This document shows, piece after piece, positions 36,024 through 45,038 of a DNA stretch of 64,000 nt. The notes under the pieces were generated by a model, which was not told where the DNA came from, did no database searches, and was given only the letters and a program-made list of their open reading frames with translations. Both the position numbers and the translations under genes were made by a program. The stretch comes from Clostridium thailandense. GTDB lineage: Bacteria > Bacillota > Clostridia > Clostridiales > Clostridiaceae. Each line of letters opens with the position of its first letter. Position 1 is the first letter of the stretch. The stretch is taken from NCBI RefSeq assembly GCF_019207025.1, contig NZ_JAEEGC010000039.1, forward strand, positions 27,455 through 91,454, given 5' to 3'.

Positions 36024-37433
36024 GTGATTATAAAGGGGATGAGTATTACGAGAAAAAGAAGAAATAAACGCAGTAAAATTCCAATAGGTATTGCAGCTTC
36101 TATTTGCACTTTACTTGCTATATATTTTGGTATGGCAGCATATTTTACAAATCACTTTTATTTTGGATCACAAATTAATTGTGTTAATGTCTCAGGTAAA
36201 ACTGTAGAAGAAGCGAACGCACAGATGGCATCTAAGTTGCAGACATATACGTTAAATCTAAAAGAGAGAGATGGTAAAAGTGAACAAATTAAGGGGAGTG
36301 ATATTAGTTTAAATTATAATTCGGGTGGAGAATATAAGAAATTTAAGGATAATCAGAATCCTTTTAAATGGGTAGTGGCAATTTTTAATAAAAAATATTC
36401 TCAGATGACAGATGGGGTTACCTATGATAAACAACAATTAGAAGAAAAAATAGAAAAACTCTCTTGTCTTGAAAGTAAAAATATAATAGAGCCTAAAAAT
36501 CCTAGCTTCAAGTATACAGATAAAGGTTATATAACTGTAGATGAAGTAAATGGAAATAAGATTGATAAAAACACTTTACATGATAGTATAATAAAGGCGA
36601 TATCCAATGGGGAAGATGCAATAGACTTGGAAACTGCTAATTGTTATATTAATCCTAAATATACTTTAAAGTCTCCAAAAGTTACTGAAACTAAAAATGC
36701 TCTTGACAAATGTATATCTTCAAAGATTACTTATAATTCTGGAGATGTCAAAGAAACTATAGATGGTTCTACAATAAATAAATGGCTTGAAGTTGATGGA
36801 AATCTTGACGTTAAGTTTAATAAGGAAAAGATGAAGGCCTCTATGGGTACAATTTTCAGCAAATTTAGTACAGTTGGTAAAACAAGAAGTTTTGCTACAT
36901 CTTCAGGGAAAACAATACAAATCAGCAGTGGTGATTATGGTTGGCTGGTTGATACTGATAAAGAACTGCAGGCTTTAAGCACAGTTATTAAGGAAGGACA
37001 AACTGTAACAAAAGAACCAACCTATGCGCAGACTGCTGCAAATCACAATAGCAATGACATTGGCAATACTTATGTAGAAATAGATATGTCAAAACAGCAC
37101 TTGTGGTTTTATAAGAAAGGTTCACTAGTAGTACAGGGAGATGTTGTTACAGGTAATGTAAGTAATGACCATTCAACGCCAGAAGGTATTTATGCACTAA
37201 AATATAAGGAAAGAAATGCTACATTGAAAGGTCAGGATTATAATTCTCCAGTTGATTATTGGATGCCATTTAATGGTGGAGTTGGTATACATGATGCCAG
37301 TTGGAGAGATGAATTTGGCGGAAAAATATATATGACCAATGGTTCTCACGGATGTGTAAATTCGCCACATTACTTAGCACAGACAATATATGAAAATATT
37401 GATCCGGGAACTCCAATTATTTGTTATTATTAA
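36024..37433 (+). CDS. L,D-transpeptidase (YkuD domain), paralog 2
   Basis: 469 residues. Same layout as the gene at 31985: cytoplasmic basic tip, one membrane segment, a middle domain with paired motifs such as EPKNPSFKYTDKGYITVDEV, and a YkuD domain with GIHDASWRDEFG and NGSHGCVNSP. Similarity to paralog 1 extends into the 5' non-coding sequence (TTTTATTGTGAT and AAAGGGGATGAGTATTACG). The listed GTG start lacks a binding site; ATG 36039 directly follows AAAGGGG, and ATT 36045 would have good spacing. The duplicated pair flanks the YcaO gene. Confidence 0.9.
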   Translation: MIIKGMSITRKRRNKRSKIPIGIAASICTLLAIYFGMAAYFTNHFYFGSQINCVNVSGKTVEEANAQMASKLQTYTLNLKERDGKSEQIKGSDISLNYNSGGEYKKFKDNQNPFKWVVAIFNKKYSQMTDGVTYDKQQLEEKIEKLSCLESKNIIEPKNPSFKYTDKGYITVDEVNGNKIDKNTLHDSIIKAISNGEDAIDLETANCYINPKYTLKSPKVTETKNALDKCISSKITYNSGDVKETIDGSTINKWLEVDGNLDVKFNKEKMKASMGTIFSKFSTVGKTRSFATSSGKTIQISSGDYGWLVDTDKELQALSTVIKEGQTVTKEPTYAQTAANHNSNDIGNTYVEIDMSKQHLWFYKKGSLVVQGDVVTGNVSNDHSTPEGIYALKYKERNATLKGQDYNSPVDYWMPFNGGVGIHDASWRDEFGGKIYMTNGSHGCVNSPHYLAQTIYENIDPGTPIICYY

Positions 37434-37497
37434 TAATTCCTGATTACGAAGTAAGTACTGTTGTTTGTATTTTCTTTGTGATCAGGAATTATTTTTA
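37432..37497 (+). terminator. Terminator of L,D-transpeptidase 2
   Basis: AATAATTCCTGAT (37432-37444), overlapping the stop codon, pairs with 37481-37493 and is followed by a T-rich tail. Confidence 0.8.
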
Positions 37498-37514
37498 TAT
37501 TTTTATGATTAAAT

Positions 37515-37563
37515 ATATACTCAAGTGTAAGTTAATTTTCGGCCGTGGATATTTATAGTGCGA
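37515..37563. repeat. Palindromic dispersed repeat, fragment C
   Basis: AAGTGTAAGTTAATTTTCGG followed by CCGTGGATATTTATAGTG matches the right end of copy B (33445-33480). Only one arm is present. The rest of the gap to 37874 holds the inverted repeat and promoter of the next gene. Confidence 0.6.
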
Positions 37564-37796
37564 CAGCCTCATGCGTAGATTGTATGTAGTAGCAAAAGGA
37601 TTGAATTTAGAAGAAATAATACAAATATAACTGTTGAATTTAGGATAATATCAAATAAATTTGGAATTAATGGTAAAGATTATGATGAAATTTACGAAAA
37701 TAGTGTTGAAACGTGCTTTACAAGAATACAAACTAAGCGGAAACTAAAAATATACAAGAAATGGAATATAATTCTCTTGTAAAATAGTGTTTTGTG

Positions 37797-37836
37797 ACAA
37801 AATTGTAACAAAACTGAAACAATTTTGTAATATAAT
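37797..37836 (+). promoter_or_regulatory. Inverted repeat and -10 box upstream of the giant repeat gene
   Basis: ACAAAATTGT (37797-37806) and ACAATTTTGT (37819-37828) are exact reverse complements 12 bases apart, directly before TATAAT (37831-37836). No good -35 box is present, so activation or control by a protein binding the repeat is plausible. Confidence 0.55.
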
Positions 37837-37874
37837 TAAAATGTGTATTTTTAGGATGGGAGGTATATACAATA

Positions 37875-40800
37875 ATGAAAAGATATTTTTCAGGAGCACT
37901 AAGCTTGGCGCTATTATCATATCTTACATTTCAAGGAAATGTTGTTCAAGCAGCAGATGCTTCAGTTCCACTAGATACTAGTGAAGTAACTATTACGAAT
38001 AATGTAGGAAAAGCAGATTCTATATATGTTACTGGTGTAACAGGCGGTGACACAGTGACTATATATAATGCTGCAACAAAGGGGAAAGTTCTAGCGAAAA
38101 GAACTGTAACAGGGCAAAACACAGCTATAACAATACCAGTTTCGCAGCTTGGGTCTTCAGCTGGAAGTGTGTACATAACTGTCACTTCAAAAGGAATGAC
38201 AGAAAGCAGTAGAACAGAGATAGACTATGATGCAGAAGGAAAATCAGATGCTCCTTTAGCTGACAACATAACAATTACAAATAATTCAGGAAAAGTAGAT
38301 ACTATATATGTATCAGGTCTTGCACCAAAAGATAAAGTTAAAGTATATACTGCTGCTACTGGAGGAAAATTATTATGTTCTTCAACAATAGGGGGTAATA
38401 AGACAGATACGACTATGTCTATTTCTCAGTTAGGAACTTCTGACGGTAGTATATATGTTTCAGTTATGAGTGATGGAATGTTAGAAAGTGATAGAACAAA
38501 AGTTGATTTTTCAGGTGAACTTCAGTCAGATGCACCTTTAGCTAGTAATGTAACAATTACAAACAACTCAGGAAAACCAGATACTATATACTTATCGGGT
38601 CTTGCTCCAAGTGATAAAGTTAAAGTATATACTGCTGCTACTGGCGGGAAACTGCTATGTTCTGGAACAGTAGGTTCGTCAAAAACTGAGTTAACATTAA
38701 ATATGTCACAGCTTGGAAGCAATGGTGGTAATGTTTATGTTACAGTTACAAGCCCAGGATTGAGTGAAAGTGGTAGAACTAAAGTTGCTTTTTCAGCAGA
38801 AGGTCAATCAGGATCAATATCATCTAGCGATATAACAATAACAAATAATTCAGGAAAATCAGATACTATATATGTTACAGGTCTTACTTTAGGTGATAAA
38901 GTGAATGTATATAATGCTGCAACTGGTGGAAGGTTACTTGGATCAGCAACAGCAGGAGCAAACGGTAGTTCAACAGTTAGTGTAGGACAGTTAGGAGTTA
39001 GTGCAGGTACTGTCTATATTTCTGTTACAAGCTCGGGAATGCTTGAAAGCTCTAGATTAGCAGTAAGTTATTCTGCAGAATCGCAATCTAGTTCAATAGA
39101 CTCAAGCTGTATAACAGTTACAAATAATGCAGGTAAAGCAGACACTGTATATGTATCTGGTCTTTTAGAAGGTGAAACAGTAAAGGTATATGATGCAGCC
39201 AGTGGTGGGAATTTATTGGGTTCCTCTACAGTGGCTTCTGGAGCGACAGATGCAACCGTTACTATTTCTCAGCTTGGAATTTCTGCTGGGGCCGTATATG
39301 TATCTGTAACTAGTACTAATAAACTTGAAAGTGATAGAATAAAAGCTGACTATTCAGCAGAACAAAAAACAAGTGCTATAAGTACGAATAATGTTGCAAT
39401 TACAAATAATCCAGCAGGAACGCCAGATACAGTATATGTATCAGATTTAACAGCAGGAGATTTAGTAAAGGTATATAATAGTGCAAGTGGTGGAACTCTA
39501 TTGGCTTCTGCAACAGTAGAAGATAGTGCTGCTGATACAACTATATCCATAGCTCAACTTGGAACAGATGCTGGAAGTGTTTATATTTCTGTAACAAGTA
39601 AAGGAAATAGTGAAAGTGATAGAGTGAAGGTGGATTATGGTGCTGAATCTAAATCTGATACTTTAGATGCAAGTAATATAGTTGTTACAAATAATGTAGG
39701 AACAAGTGATACTGTAGTAGTATCAGGCTTATCTTCAAGTGAAGTAGTAAATGTATATGATGCTGCAAAAGGTGGAAACTTGCTTGGTACAGCAACTGTA
39801 GCAACTGGCAGTACACAAGTAACAGTAACAATTTCTCAACTTGGAACTAATGCTGGCAGTGTTTATGTTTCTTTGAAGGATACAAATAAACGTGAAAGCG
39901 ATAGAACACAGGTAAATTATGAAGCTGAAGGAAAGACAAGCACTCTAAATGAAGATAATATAGTGGTTACGAATAATTCAGGCAAGTCAGATACAGTATA
40001 TGTATCTGGTCTAACAGCTGCGGATGTGGTAAATGCATATGATAGTGCTACTGGTGGTACTTTATTAGGTTCCGCAACTGTAGGTGATAGTGATACTAAT
40101 GCAACTATATCCATAGCTCAACTTGGAACTTCTTCGGGAAGTGTATATGTTTCTATAACTAGTAAAAATAAAAGTGAAAGTGATAGAGTAAAGGCTGATT
40201 ATGCTGCAGAAGCTAAATCTAATACTTTGAATGCAAATAATATAGTTGTTACAAATAATGTGGGATCTAATGATACTGTACAAGTATCTGGAGTATATTC
40301 GGGTCAAGTGATAAATGTATATGATGCTGAAAAGGGAGGAAACTTACTTGGTACAGCGACCGTACCATCAGGAAGTACTTTTGCTACTGTATCTATAAGT
40401 CAACTGGGATCTTCAACAGGAAGTGTTTATGTTTCATTGACAGATACAAATAAACTCGAAGGGGATAGAGTACAAGCTAATTATGCTGCTGAAAGTACTT
40501 CAGATTCTTTAAGTGCAGGTAATATATCAATAACTAACAGATCAGGAAGTGCGGACACTGTTAATATAACAGGTGCTTCACAAAATGATGTTATTAATGT
40601 CTATGATTTAGCTAAGGGTGGTACTTTATTGGGTACTGCTACAGTAGCAGCAGGTGACACAAAGGCTAGTATATCTATTACACAGCTTGGCACAGATGCA
40701 GGAAGTGTTTATGTATCCAGAAAAAGTTTAAATAAAGCTGAAAGTGATAGAGTAAAAGTTGATTATGATGCGGAACCTAAATCTACAGCTCCATCAGCCT

Positions 40801-42470
40801 CGAACATAGTTGCTACTAATAATGCAGGAATTAATGACACTGTAGAAGTAAAGGGACTTTCTGTTGGCGATTTAGTACAAATATATGATAGTGCAAATGG
40901 TGGTACTTTATTAGGTTCTGCAACGGTAGAAAGTAATGACACAGAAGCAACAGTTTCAATTGCACAGTTGGGAACTAATTCAGGAAATATATATGTTTCG
41001 ATAACTAGTACAAACAAATCTGAAAGTGATAGAACTCAAGTTGCATTTTCTGCAGAAACGCAATCTAATGAACCAAGTGCTAGTAAAATAGATATTGTAA
41101 ATAATGCAAGAGAAGCAAGTACTGTAAAAGTAGCAGGATTAACTAATGGTGATATAGTAAAAGTATATGATAGCGCTACTGGTGGTACTTTACTTGGTAG
41201 CGGAACTGTAGGTACTTATGATACATCGGTAACTGTATTCGTTACACAACTTGGTGAGAATGCAGGAAACGTATATGTTACTGTTACTAGTACAGGAAAG
41301 CTTGAAAGTAATAGAGCACAAGTGGCTTTCGCGGCTAAGACAGTAAGTACTGCACCTAGTTCAGCAAGTATAACTGTTACAAATAATGCATCAAAGAGTG
41401 ATACTGTTGAAGTAACAGGACTTCAACCAAATGATGTAATAAAAGTATATGATGCATCTACTGGAGGAAACTTGTTAGGTACTGTAACAGTAGCTTCAGA
41501 TGATATGGAAGGTATTGTTAATATATCACAACTTGGAGCAAGTGCTGGAACCGTCTATGTGTCCGTAACAAGTACAGGAAAGATAGAAAGTGGTAGGACA
41601 GCAGTAGACTATAGTGCAGAATCTCAGTCTGATCCTTTAGAGGTTAGTGATGTAACTATTGCGAATAATGCTGGAACAGCAGATACTATAGATGTTACAG
41701 GTTTATCAGAAGGCGATATAGTTAAGGTTTATAGCATTGCTACAGGTGGAACTGCTATAGGAACTGCAACAGTATCTAGTGGTGAATCAGAAGCAATTGT
41801 AACTGTGTCACAGCTGGGAACTAATGCAGGTACTGTATATGTGTCTGTAACGAGATCTGGAAAGACAGAAAGCAGCAGAACAGTAGTAAATTACTCAGCA
41901 GAATCTACGGCGCCAATAGTTGGAAATATATCTATTGTTAATAATGCTGTAATATCCGATACTATAACAGTAAAAGGGTTAGCTTCTAATGATTTAGTTA
42001 AGGTATATGATGCGTCTACCGGAGGCAATTTAATAGGCTCTGCTATTGTTGCAGCAAACGGCGATGAAGCAACAGTTACAGTTTCACAGTTAACTACAGG
42101 AACAGGTAGTGTTTATGTTTCTGTTACAAACTTTGGAAAAGGTGAAAGTAAGAGAACAAAGGCTGACTATATTGCTGAGCAAACTTCAGCTGCACTTTAT
42201 GCAGGAAATGTAAATATAGTAAATAATTCATCAGGGACACCAGATGTAATAACTGTAAGTAATCTATCTGGCAGTGACGTAATAAAAGTATATGATGCGT
42301 CTACCGGAGGAAATTTGATTGGTACTGCAACAGTATCATCTAGTGGCACACAAGCTACTATTACAATATCTCAACTTAGCACAGCTGCAGGAAGTGTATA
42401 TATATCAGTAACAAATCTTGGCAAAAACGAAAGCAGTAGAGTTAAGATTGATTATACTGCTGAGAACTAG
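37875..42470 (+). CDS. Secreted protein of 16 tandem ~93-residue repeats
   Basis: 1531 residues. A Sec signal peptide (MKRYFSGALSLALLSYLTFQ, cleavage after VVQA near residue 26) is followed by 16 diverged repeats of about 93 residues to the very end. Each repeat has the pattern ITNNSGKxDTIYVSGL, VKVYDAATGG-LLGSATV, ISQLGTxAGSVYVSVTS and ESDRTKVDYSAE, the look of a beta-sandwich module. No LPXTG, SLH, choline-binding or other anchor is seen, so it may be released or held by other proteins. GGGAGG lies 11 bases before the ATG. Conserved single cysteines are absent from most repeats. The nearby transpeptidases could in principle relate to cell-wall placement, but that is speculative. Function unknown; adhesion or matrix is a guess from form. 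Confidence 0.85.
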   Translation: MKRYFSGALSLALLSYLTFQGNVVQAADASVPLDTSEVTITNNVGKADSIYVTGVTGGDTVTIYNAATKGKVLAKRTVTGQNTAITIPVSQLGSSAGSVYITVTSKGMTESSRTEIDYDAEGKSDAPLADNITITNNSGKVDTIYVSGLAPKDKVKVYTAATGGKLLCSSTIGGNKTDTTMSISQLGTSDGSIYVSVMSDGMLESDRTKVDFSGELQSDAPLASNVTITNNSGKPDTIYLSGLAPSDKVKVYTAATGGKLLCSGTVGSSKTELTLNMSQLGSNGGNVYVTVTSPGLSESGRTKVAFSAEGQSGSISSSDITITNNSGKSDTIYVTGLTLGDKVNVYNAATGGRLLGSATAGANGSSTVSVGQLGVSAGTVYISVTSSGMLESSRLAVSYSAESQSSSIDSSCITVTNNAGKADTVYVSGLLEGETVKVYDAASGGNLLGSSTVASGATDATVTISQLGISAGAVYVSVTSTNKLESDRIKADYSAEQKTSAISTNNVAITNNPAGTPDTVYVSDLTAGDLVKVYNSASGGTLLASATVEDSAADTTISIAQLGTDAGSVYISVTSKGNSESDRVKVDYGAESKSDTLDASNIVVTNNVGTSDTVVVSGLSSSEVVNVYDAAKGGNLLGTATVATGSTQVTVTISQLGTNAGSVYVSLKDTNKRESDRTQVNYEAEGKTSTLNEDNIVVTNNSGKSDTVYVSGLTAADVVNAYDSATGGTLLGSATVGDSDTNATISIAQLGTSSGSVYVSITSKNKSESDRVKADYAAEAKSNTLNANNIVVTNNVGSNDTVQVSGVYSGQVINVYDAEKGGNLLGTATVPSGSTFATVSISQLGSSTGSVYVSLTDTNKLEGDRVQANYAAESTSDSLSAGNISITNRSGSADTVNITGASQNDVINVYDLAKGGTLLGTATVAAGDTKASISITQLGTDAGSVYVSRKSLNKAESDRVKVDYDAEPKSTAPSASNIVATNNAGINDTVEVKGLSVGDLVQIYDSANGGTLLGSATVESNDTEATVSIAQLGTNSGNIYVSITSTNKSESDRTQVAFSAETQSNEPSASKIDIVNNAREASTVKVAGLTNGDIVKVYDSATGGTLLGSGTVGTYDTSVTVFVTQLGENAGNVYVTVTSTGKLESNRAQVAFAAKTVSTAPSSASITVTNNASKSDTVEVTGLQPNDVIKVYDASTGGNLLGTVTVASDDMEGIVNISQLGASAGTVYVSVTSTGKIESGRTAVDYSAESQSDPLEVSDVTIANNAGTADTIDVTGLSEGDIVKVYSIATGGTAIGTATVSSGESEAIVTVSQLGTNAGTVYVSVTRSGKTESSRTVVNYSAESTAPIVGNISIVNNAVISDTITVKGLASNDLVKVYDASTGGNLIGSAIVAANGDEATVTVSQLTTGTGSVYVSVTNFGKGESKRTKADYIAEQTSAALYAGNVNIVNNSSGTPDVITVSNLSGSDVIKVYDASTGGNLIGTATVSSSGTQATITISQLSTAAGSVYISVTNLGKNESSRVKIDYTAEN

Positions 42471-42515
42471 AAATAACTTAAGAATAATTTTAAATCTAAA
42501 AATTAATAAATTACT

Positions 42516-42551
42516 AAAAGACCATATTGGAGAAACCCAATATGGTCTTTT
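42516..42551. terminator. Bidirectional terminator between the repeat gene and the PH-like gene
   Basis: AAAAGACCATATTGG (42516-42530) pairs perfectly with 42537-42551 around a 6-base loop; the A and T ends serve both converging genes. Confidence 0.9.
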
Positions 42552-42571
42552 ATTATTTATTTAGCAATGTT

Positions 42572-43006
42572 TCATGGGCAGGAGTATTCCTGTAATATAC
42601 ACTTAATTTTGTTAAGTTCTTTAGTCTGTTTTGAACATATTCTAAATACGAGTTTATTTTCGCAGAAATTTAGTATTTTTTTATTTTTTATATTTAATAA
42701 AAATACTTTATCAAATAGTTGATCATAATAAGTGATATTTATATCATCATAAGCAAGAGAAATTGGTGCATGGTTCACATTATTAGGAATTAAAATAATT
42801 CTTTTATCTGTTACAGCAAGAATGCACTCAACTTTATAAATGTTAGGAACAGTTACAAAAAAATTAGGTATGGAAGAATGGCCCATACGATAGATAATTT
42901 GTCGTCCAACTGATAATCTAATAATTCCCTTCAAGCCACAAATAAATTGGTCATCATAATTTTTATATTTATCTAAATCAACATTTCTGACTAAAGGAGA
43001 AATCAT
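42572..43006 (-). CDS. Hypothetical protein with PH-like fold pattern (144 aa)
   Basis: 144 residues, no signal or membrane segment. The central part, AVTDKRIILIPNN and YDDINITYYDQLFDKVFLLN, resembles the strand pattern of bacterial PH/GRAM-like domains in which a protein reports its own surface or lipid contact. Enzyme motifs are absent. ATG 43006 has AAGGAG eight bases upstream. It is a single gene converging on the repeat-protein gene. I do not recognise a family with certainty. Confidence 0.7.
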   Translation of the reverse strand: MISPLVRNVDLDKYKNYDDQFICGLKGIIRLSVGRQIIYRMGHSSIPNFFVTVPNIYKVECILAVTDKRIILIPNNVNHAPISLAYDDINITYYDQLFDKVFLLNIKNKKILNFCENKLVFRICSKQTKELNKIKCILQEYSCP

Positions 43007-43178
43007 GATATCAACTCCTTATAAAGGCTTGTAATAACTAAATTATAACATTTTTGGATAACGTTTTCAATGATAAGTTTAAATTTTCAGAAAATTTTCG
43101 CTATAAAAACTTTAATCCAGAGACATGTGTATATATCTATGAATGCCTAATTTTATATAAATTTATGGAATAATATTC

Positions 43179-43207
43179 TTGAAAGTAAAAATAAAAGGTA
43201 GTATAAT
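43179..43207 (+). promoter_or_regulatory. Promoter of the HlyD-HlyD-DHA2-MarR operon
   Basis: TTGAAA (43179-43184), 17-base spacer, perfect TATAAT (43202-43207). Confidence 0.75.
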
Positions 43208-43218
43208 TAAAACTGTTG

Positions 43219-43239
43219 ATATACGAACAATACGGATAT
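43219..43239. promoter_or_regulatory. Candidate MarR operator
   Basis: ATATACG and CGGATAT form an imperfect inverted pair separated by 7 bases, covering the predicted transcription start. The operon ends with a MarR-type regulator gene; the assignment is inference. Confidence 0.35.
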
Positions 43240-43280
43240 GAATAATGTTTGTGAAAATAATTCGCATATGGAGGGTTAAA

Positions 43281-44261
43281 ATGAAAAAGACTACTTTATT
43301 ATCTTTAATTGTGGCAGTACTTTTAAGTGGTTGTGGTTCCGTTAGTACAAGCGTAAATAATAGTGTACAAGCAACTAAGAATGTTCAACAAAGCACTAAT
43401 AATCAGTTTATAATGGCTGGAAAAATTCAGGCAAATGATGAGGCTAACGTGGGTTCAAAAATTTCTGCTAAAGTTTCTGAAGTGTCAGTTGATGTTGGTT
43501 CGAAGGTAAAACAGGGAGATGTCATTGTCAAATTAGATACTCAAGATTTACAAGCTCAGGTAGACCAAGCTCAAGCAGCAGTAAATACTGCAAAAGCTAA
43601 TTTGGCTAATGCACAGAATACTACTCGCCCTGAACAAATAACATCAGCACAAGCAAGCCTAGATAGTGCAAATGAAAGCTATGATGTAACCAAAAAAAAT
43701 TATGATCGTATACAGGCTTTAGTTGCTTCAGGTGCAGCAGCACAGCAGCAACTTGATTCAGCCAGTCAGCAGCTTGCAGCAGCAGATGCAGCAAAGAAAT
43801 CTGCTGAACAGCAGTTAGCTATGCTTAAAAATGGACCAACACAAACAACTATAGATGTCTATCAAGCACAAGTAGGTCAAGCTGAAGCGTCTCTAAAGGT
43901 GGCGCAAGCATCATTAGATAATGCGACTATTACAGCTCCTATATCTGGTGTAGTAAGTGCTAAAAATATTAATGTAGGAGAAATGGCTTCAACAAGCAGT
44001 ACGCTCATTTCAATTGTTAATGACAGTGGGTTATATGTAAATGCTTATGCCCCATTTGAAATTGTAGACCAATTAAAGGAAGGTCAAAATGTAATTGTAA
44101 AAGTGTCCGAAGTACCAGAAAAGCAGTTTGAAGGAAAAATAGCTGTTATAAATTCAAAGTTAAACTCACAAAGCAGAAATGTGTTGGTTAAAGTAACTTT
44201 AGAAGATCCAGATTCAGTGTTAAAACCAGGTATGTTTGCAGAAATTGGATTGAAGAAATAG
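43281..44261 (+). CDS. HlyD-family efflux adaptor lipoprotein
   Basis: 326 residues. A lipoprotein signal ends in LLSGCG (cysteine near residue 16). The protein has the split biotinyl-lipoyl-like domain (GSKVKQGDVIVKLDTQDLQA, later ATITAPISGVVSAKNI), a long alpha-helical hairpin rich in Ala and Gln (about residues 85-200), and the beta-barrel domain. ATG 43281 has GGAGGG upstream; the frame's earlier starts lack one. First gene of an efflux operon. Confidence 0.9.
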   Translation: MKKTTLLSLIVAVLLSGCGSVSTSVNNSVQATKNVQQSTNNQFIMAGKIQANDEANVGSKISAKVSEVSVDVGSKVKQGDVIVKLDTQDLQAQVDQAQAAVNTAKANLANAQNTTRPEQITSAQASLDSANESYDVTKKNYDRIQALVASGAAAQQQLDSASQQLAAADAAKKSAEQQLAMLKNGPTQTTIDVYQAQVGQAEASLKVAQASLDNATITAPISGVVSAKNINVGEMASTSSTLISIVNDSGLYVNAYAPFEIVDQLKEGQNVIVKVSEVPEKQFEGKIAVINSKLNSQSRNVLVKVTLEDPDSVLKPGMFAEIGLKK

Positions 44262-44318
44262 AGAAAGATAGGCTAAAAGATTAATAATCTTTTAGTACAG
44301 TATGAGGAATACAGGAGA

Positions 44319-44341
44319 CATGACAATTAATAATTGTCATG
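44319..44341. promoter_or_regulatory. Perfect 11-bp palindrome between the two adaptor genes
   Basis: CATGACAATTA (44319-44329) and TAATTGTCATG (44331-44341) flank a single base. A related sequence, TTGACAATTATCAATTGTTA, is at 47172-47191. The form fits MarR-family operators, but it could also be a small intercistronic hairpin. Confidence 0.5.
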
Positions 44342-44373
44342 GTCATATAAGGAATATAGGAGGGGATTTTGAT

Positions 44374-45027
44374 ATGAAGGAGAAACGTAAAGGATTAATC
44401 ATTGGAATATTAGTGGCAATTGTGATAGCATTAGGCAGTATAGGATTTTACTATTGGTATGAAAACACTTATTATGTATCAACTGATGATGCGAGAGTAA
44501 GTGCAGATCTAGTTAATGTAACCCCACAAATTTCAGGTAAATTATTAGAGCTTAATGCAGATGAGGGAGATACTGTTTCAAAAAATCAAATATTAGCTAG
44601 GCAAGAAATGAATAATCAGCCTGATGCAAGTATAGATCAATCCTTAATAAGATCACCTATTAATGGTATAATTGTTAAGAAGCAGGGAACTATAGGAGAA
44701 ATTTGGTCAGCTGGTCAGACAATGTTTACTCTAGTAGATCCAAATAAACTTTATATAACTGCAGATATAGAAGAAACAAAACTTGGCAGAGTAAGAGTTG
44801 GACAATCTGTTGATATTACGATAGACCAATTTGATTCGCAAAAGTTTACAGGTAAGGTTAAATCTGTAGGAGAAGCAGCTAATTCAGCTTTATCACTTCT
44901 TCCATCATCGACTAGTGGTACATTTACCAAAGTAGTTCAAAGAGTACCAGTAAAAATTCAATTAAATAAGTTTAATAATAAGATACTTCCGGGTACCAAT
45001 GCAGTTATTAAGATTCACGTTAAATAA
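44374..45027 (+). CDS. Short EmrA/HlyD-type membrane-fusion adaptor
   Basis: 217 residues. One N-terminal membrane segment (about 9-28), then YVSTDDARVSADLVNVTPQI, the lipoyl-like half motifs (GKLLELNADEGDTVSKNQIL and RSPINGIIVKKQGTIGEIWS) and the beta-barrel. The coiled-coil hairpin usual in EmrA is reduced to about 20 residues, so the protein is short for its family. ATG 44374 follows GGAGGGG. It precedes the DHA2 pump gene by 11 bases and probably works with it. Confidence 0.88.
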   Translation: MKEKRKGLIIGILVAIVIALGSIGFYYWYENTYYVSTDDARVSADLVNVTPQISGKLLELNADEGDTVSKNQILARQEMNNQPDASIDQSLIRSPINGIIVKKQGTIGEIWSAGQTMFTLVDPNKLYITADIEETKLGRVRVGQSVDITIDQFDSQKFTGKVKSVGEAANSALSLLPSSTSGTFTKVVQRVPVKIQLNKFNNKILPGTNAVIKIHVK

Positions 45028-45038
45028 TGAGGTGATTT

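Noticed and set aside
37946..41017. Several minus-strand frames of 60-84 codons inside the repeat gene
   Set aside because: They recur with the repeat period and mirror its codons, and no ribosome binding sites precede them.
37875..42470. Repeated DNA that could suggest a CRISPR or satellite array
   Set aside because: The period is about 280 bp, diverged, always in one open frame, and encodes a secreted repeat protein.
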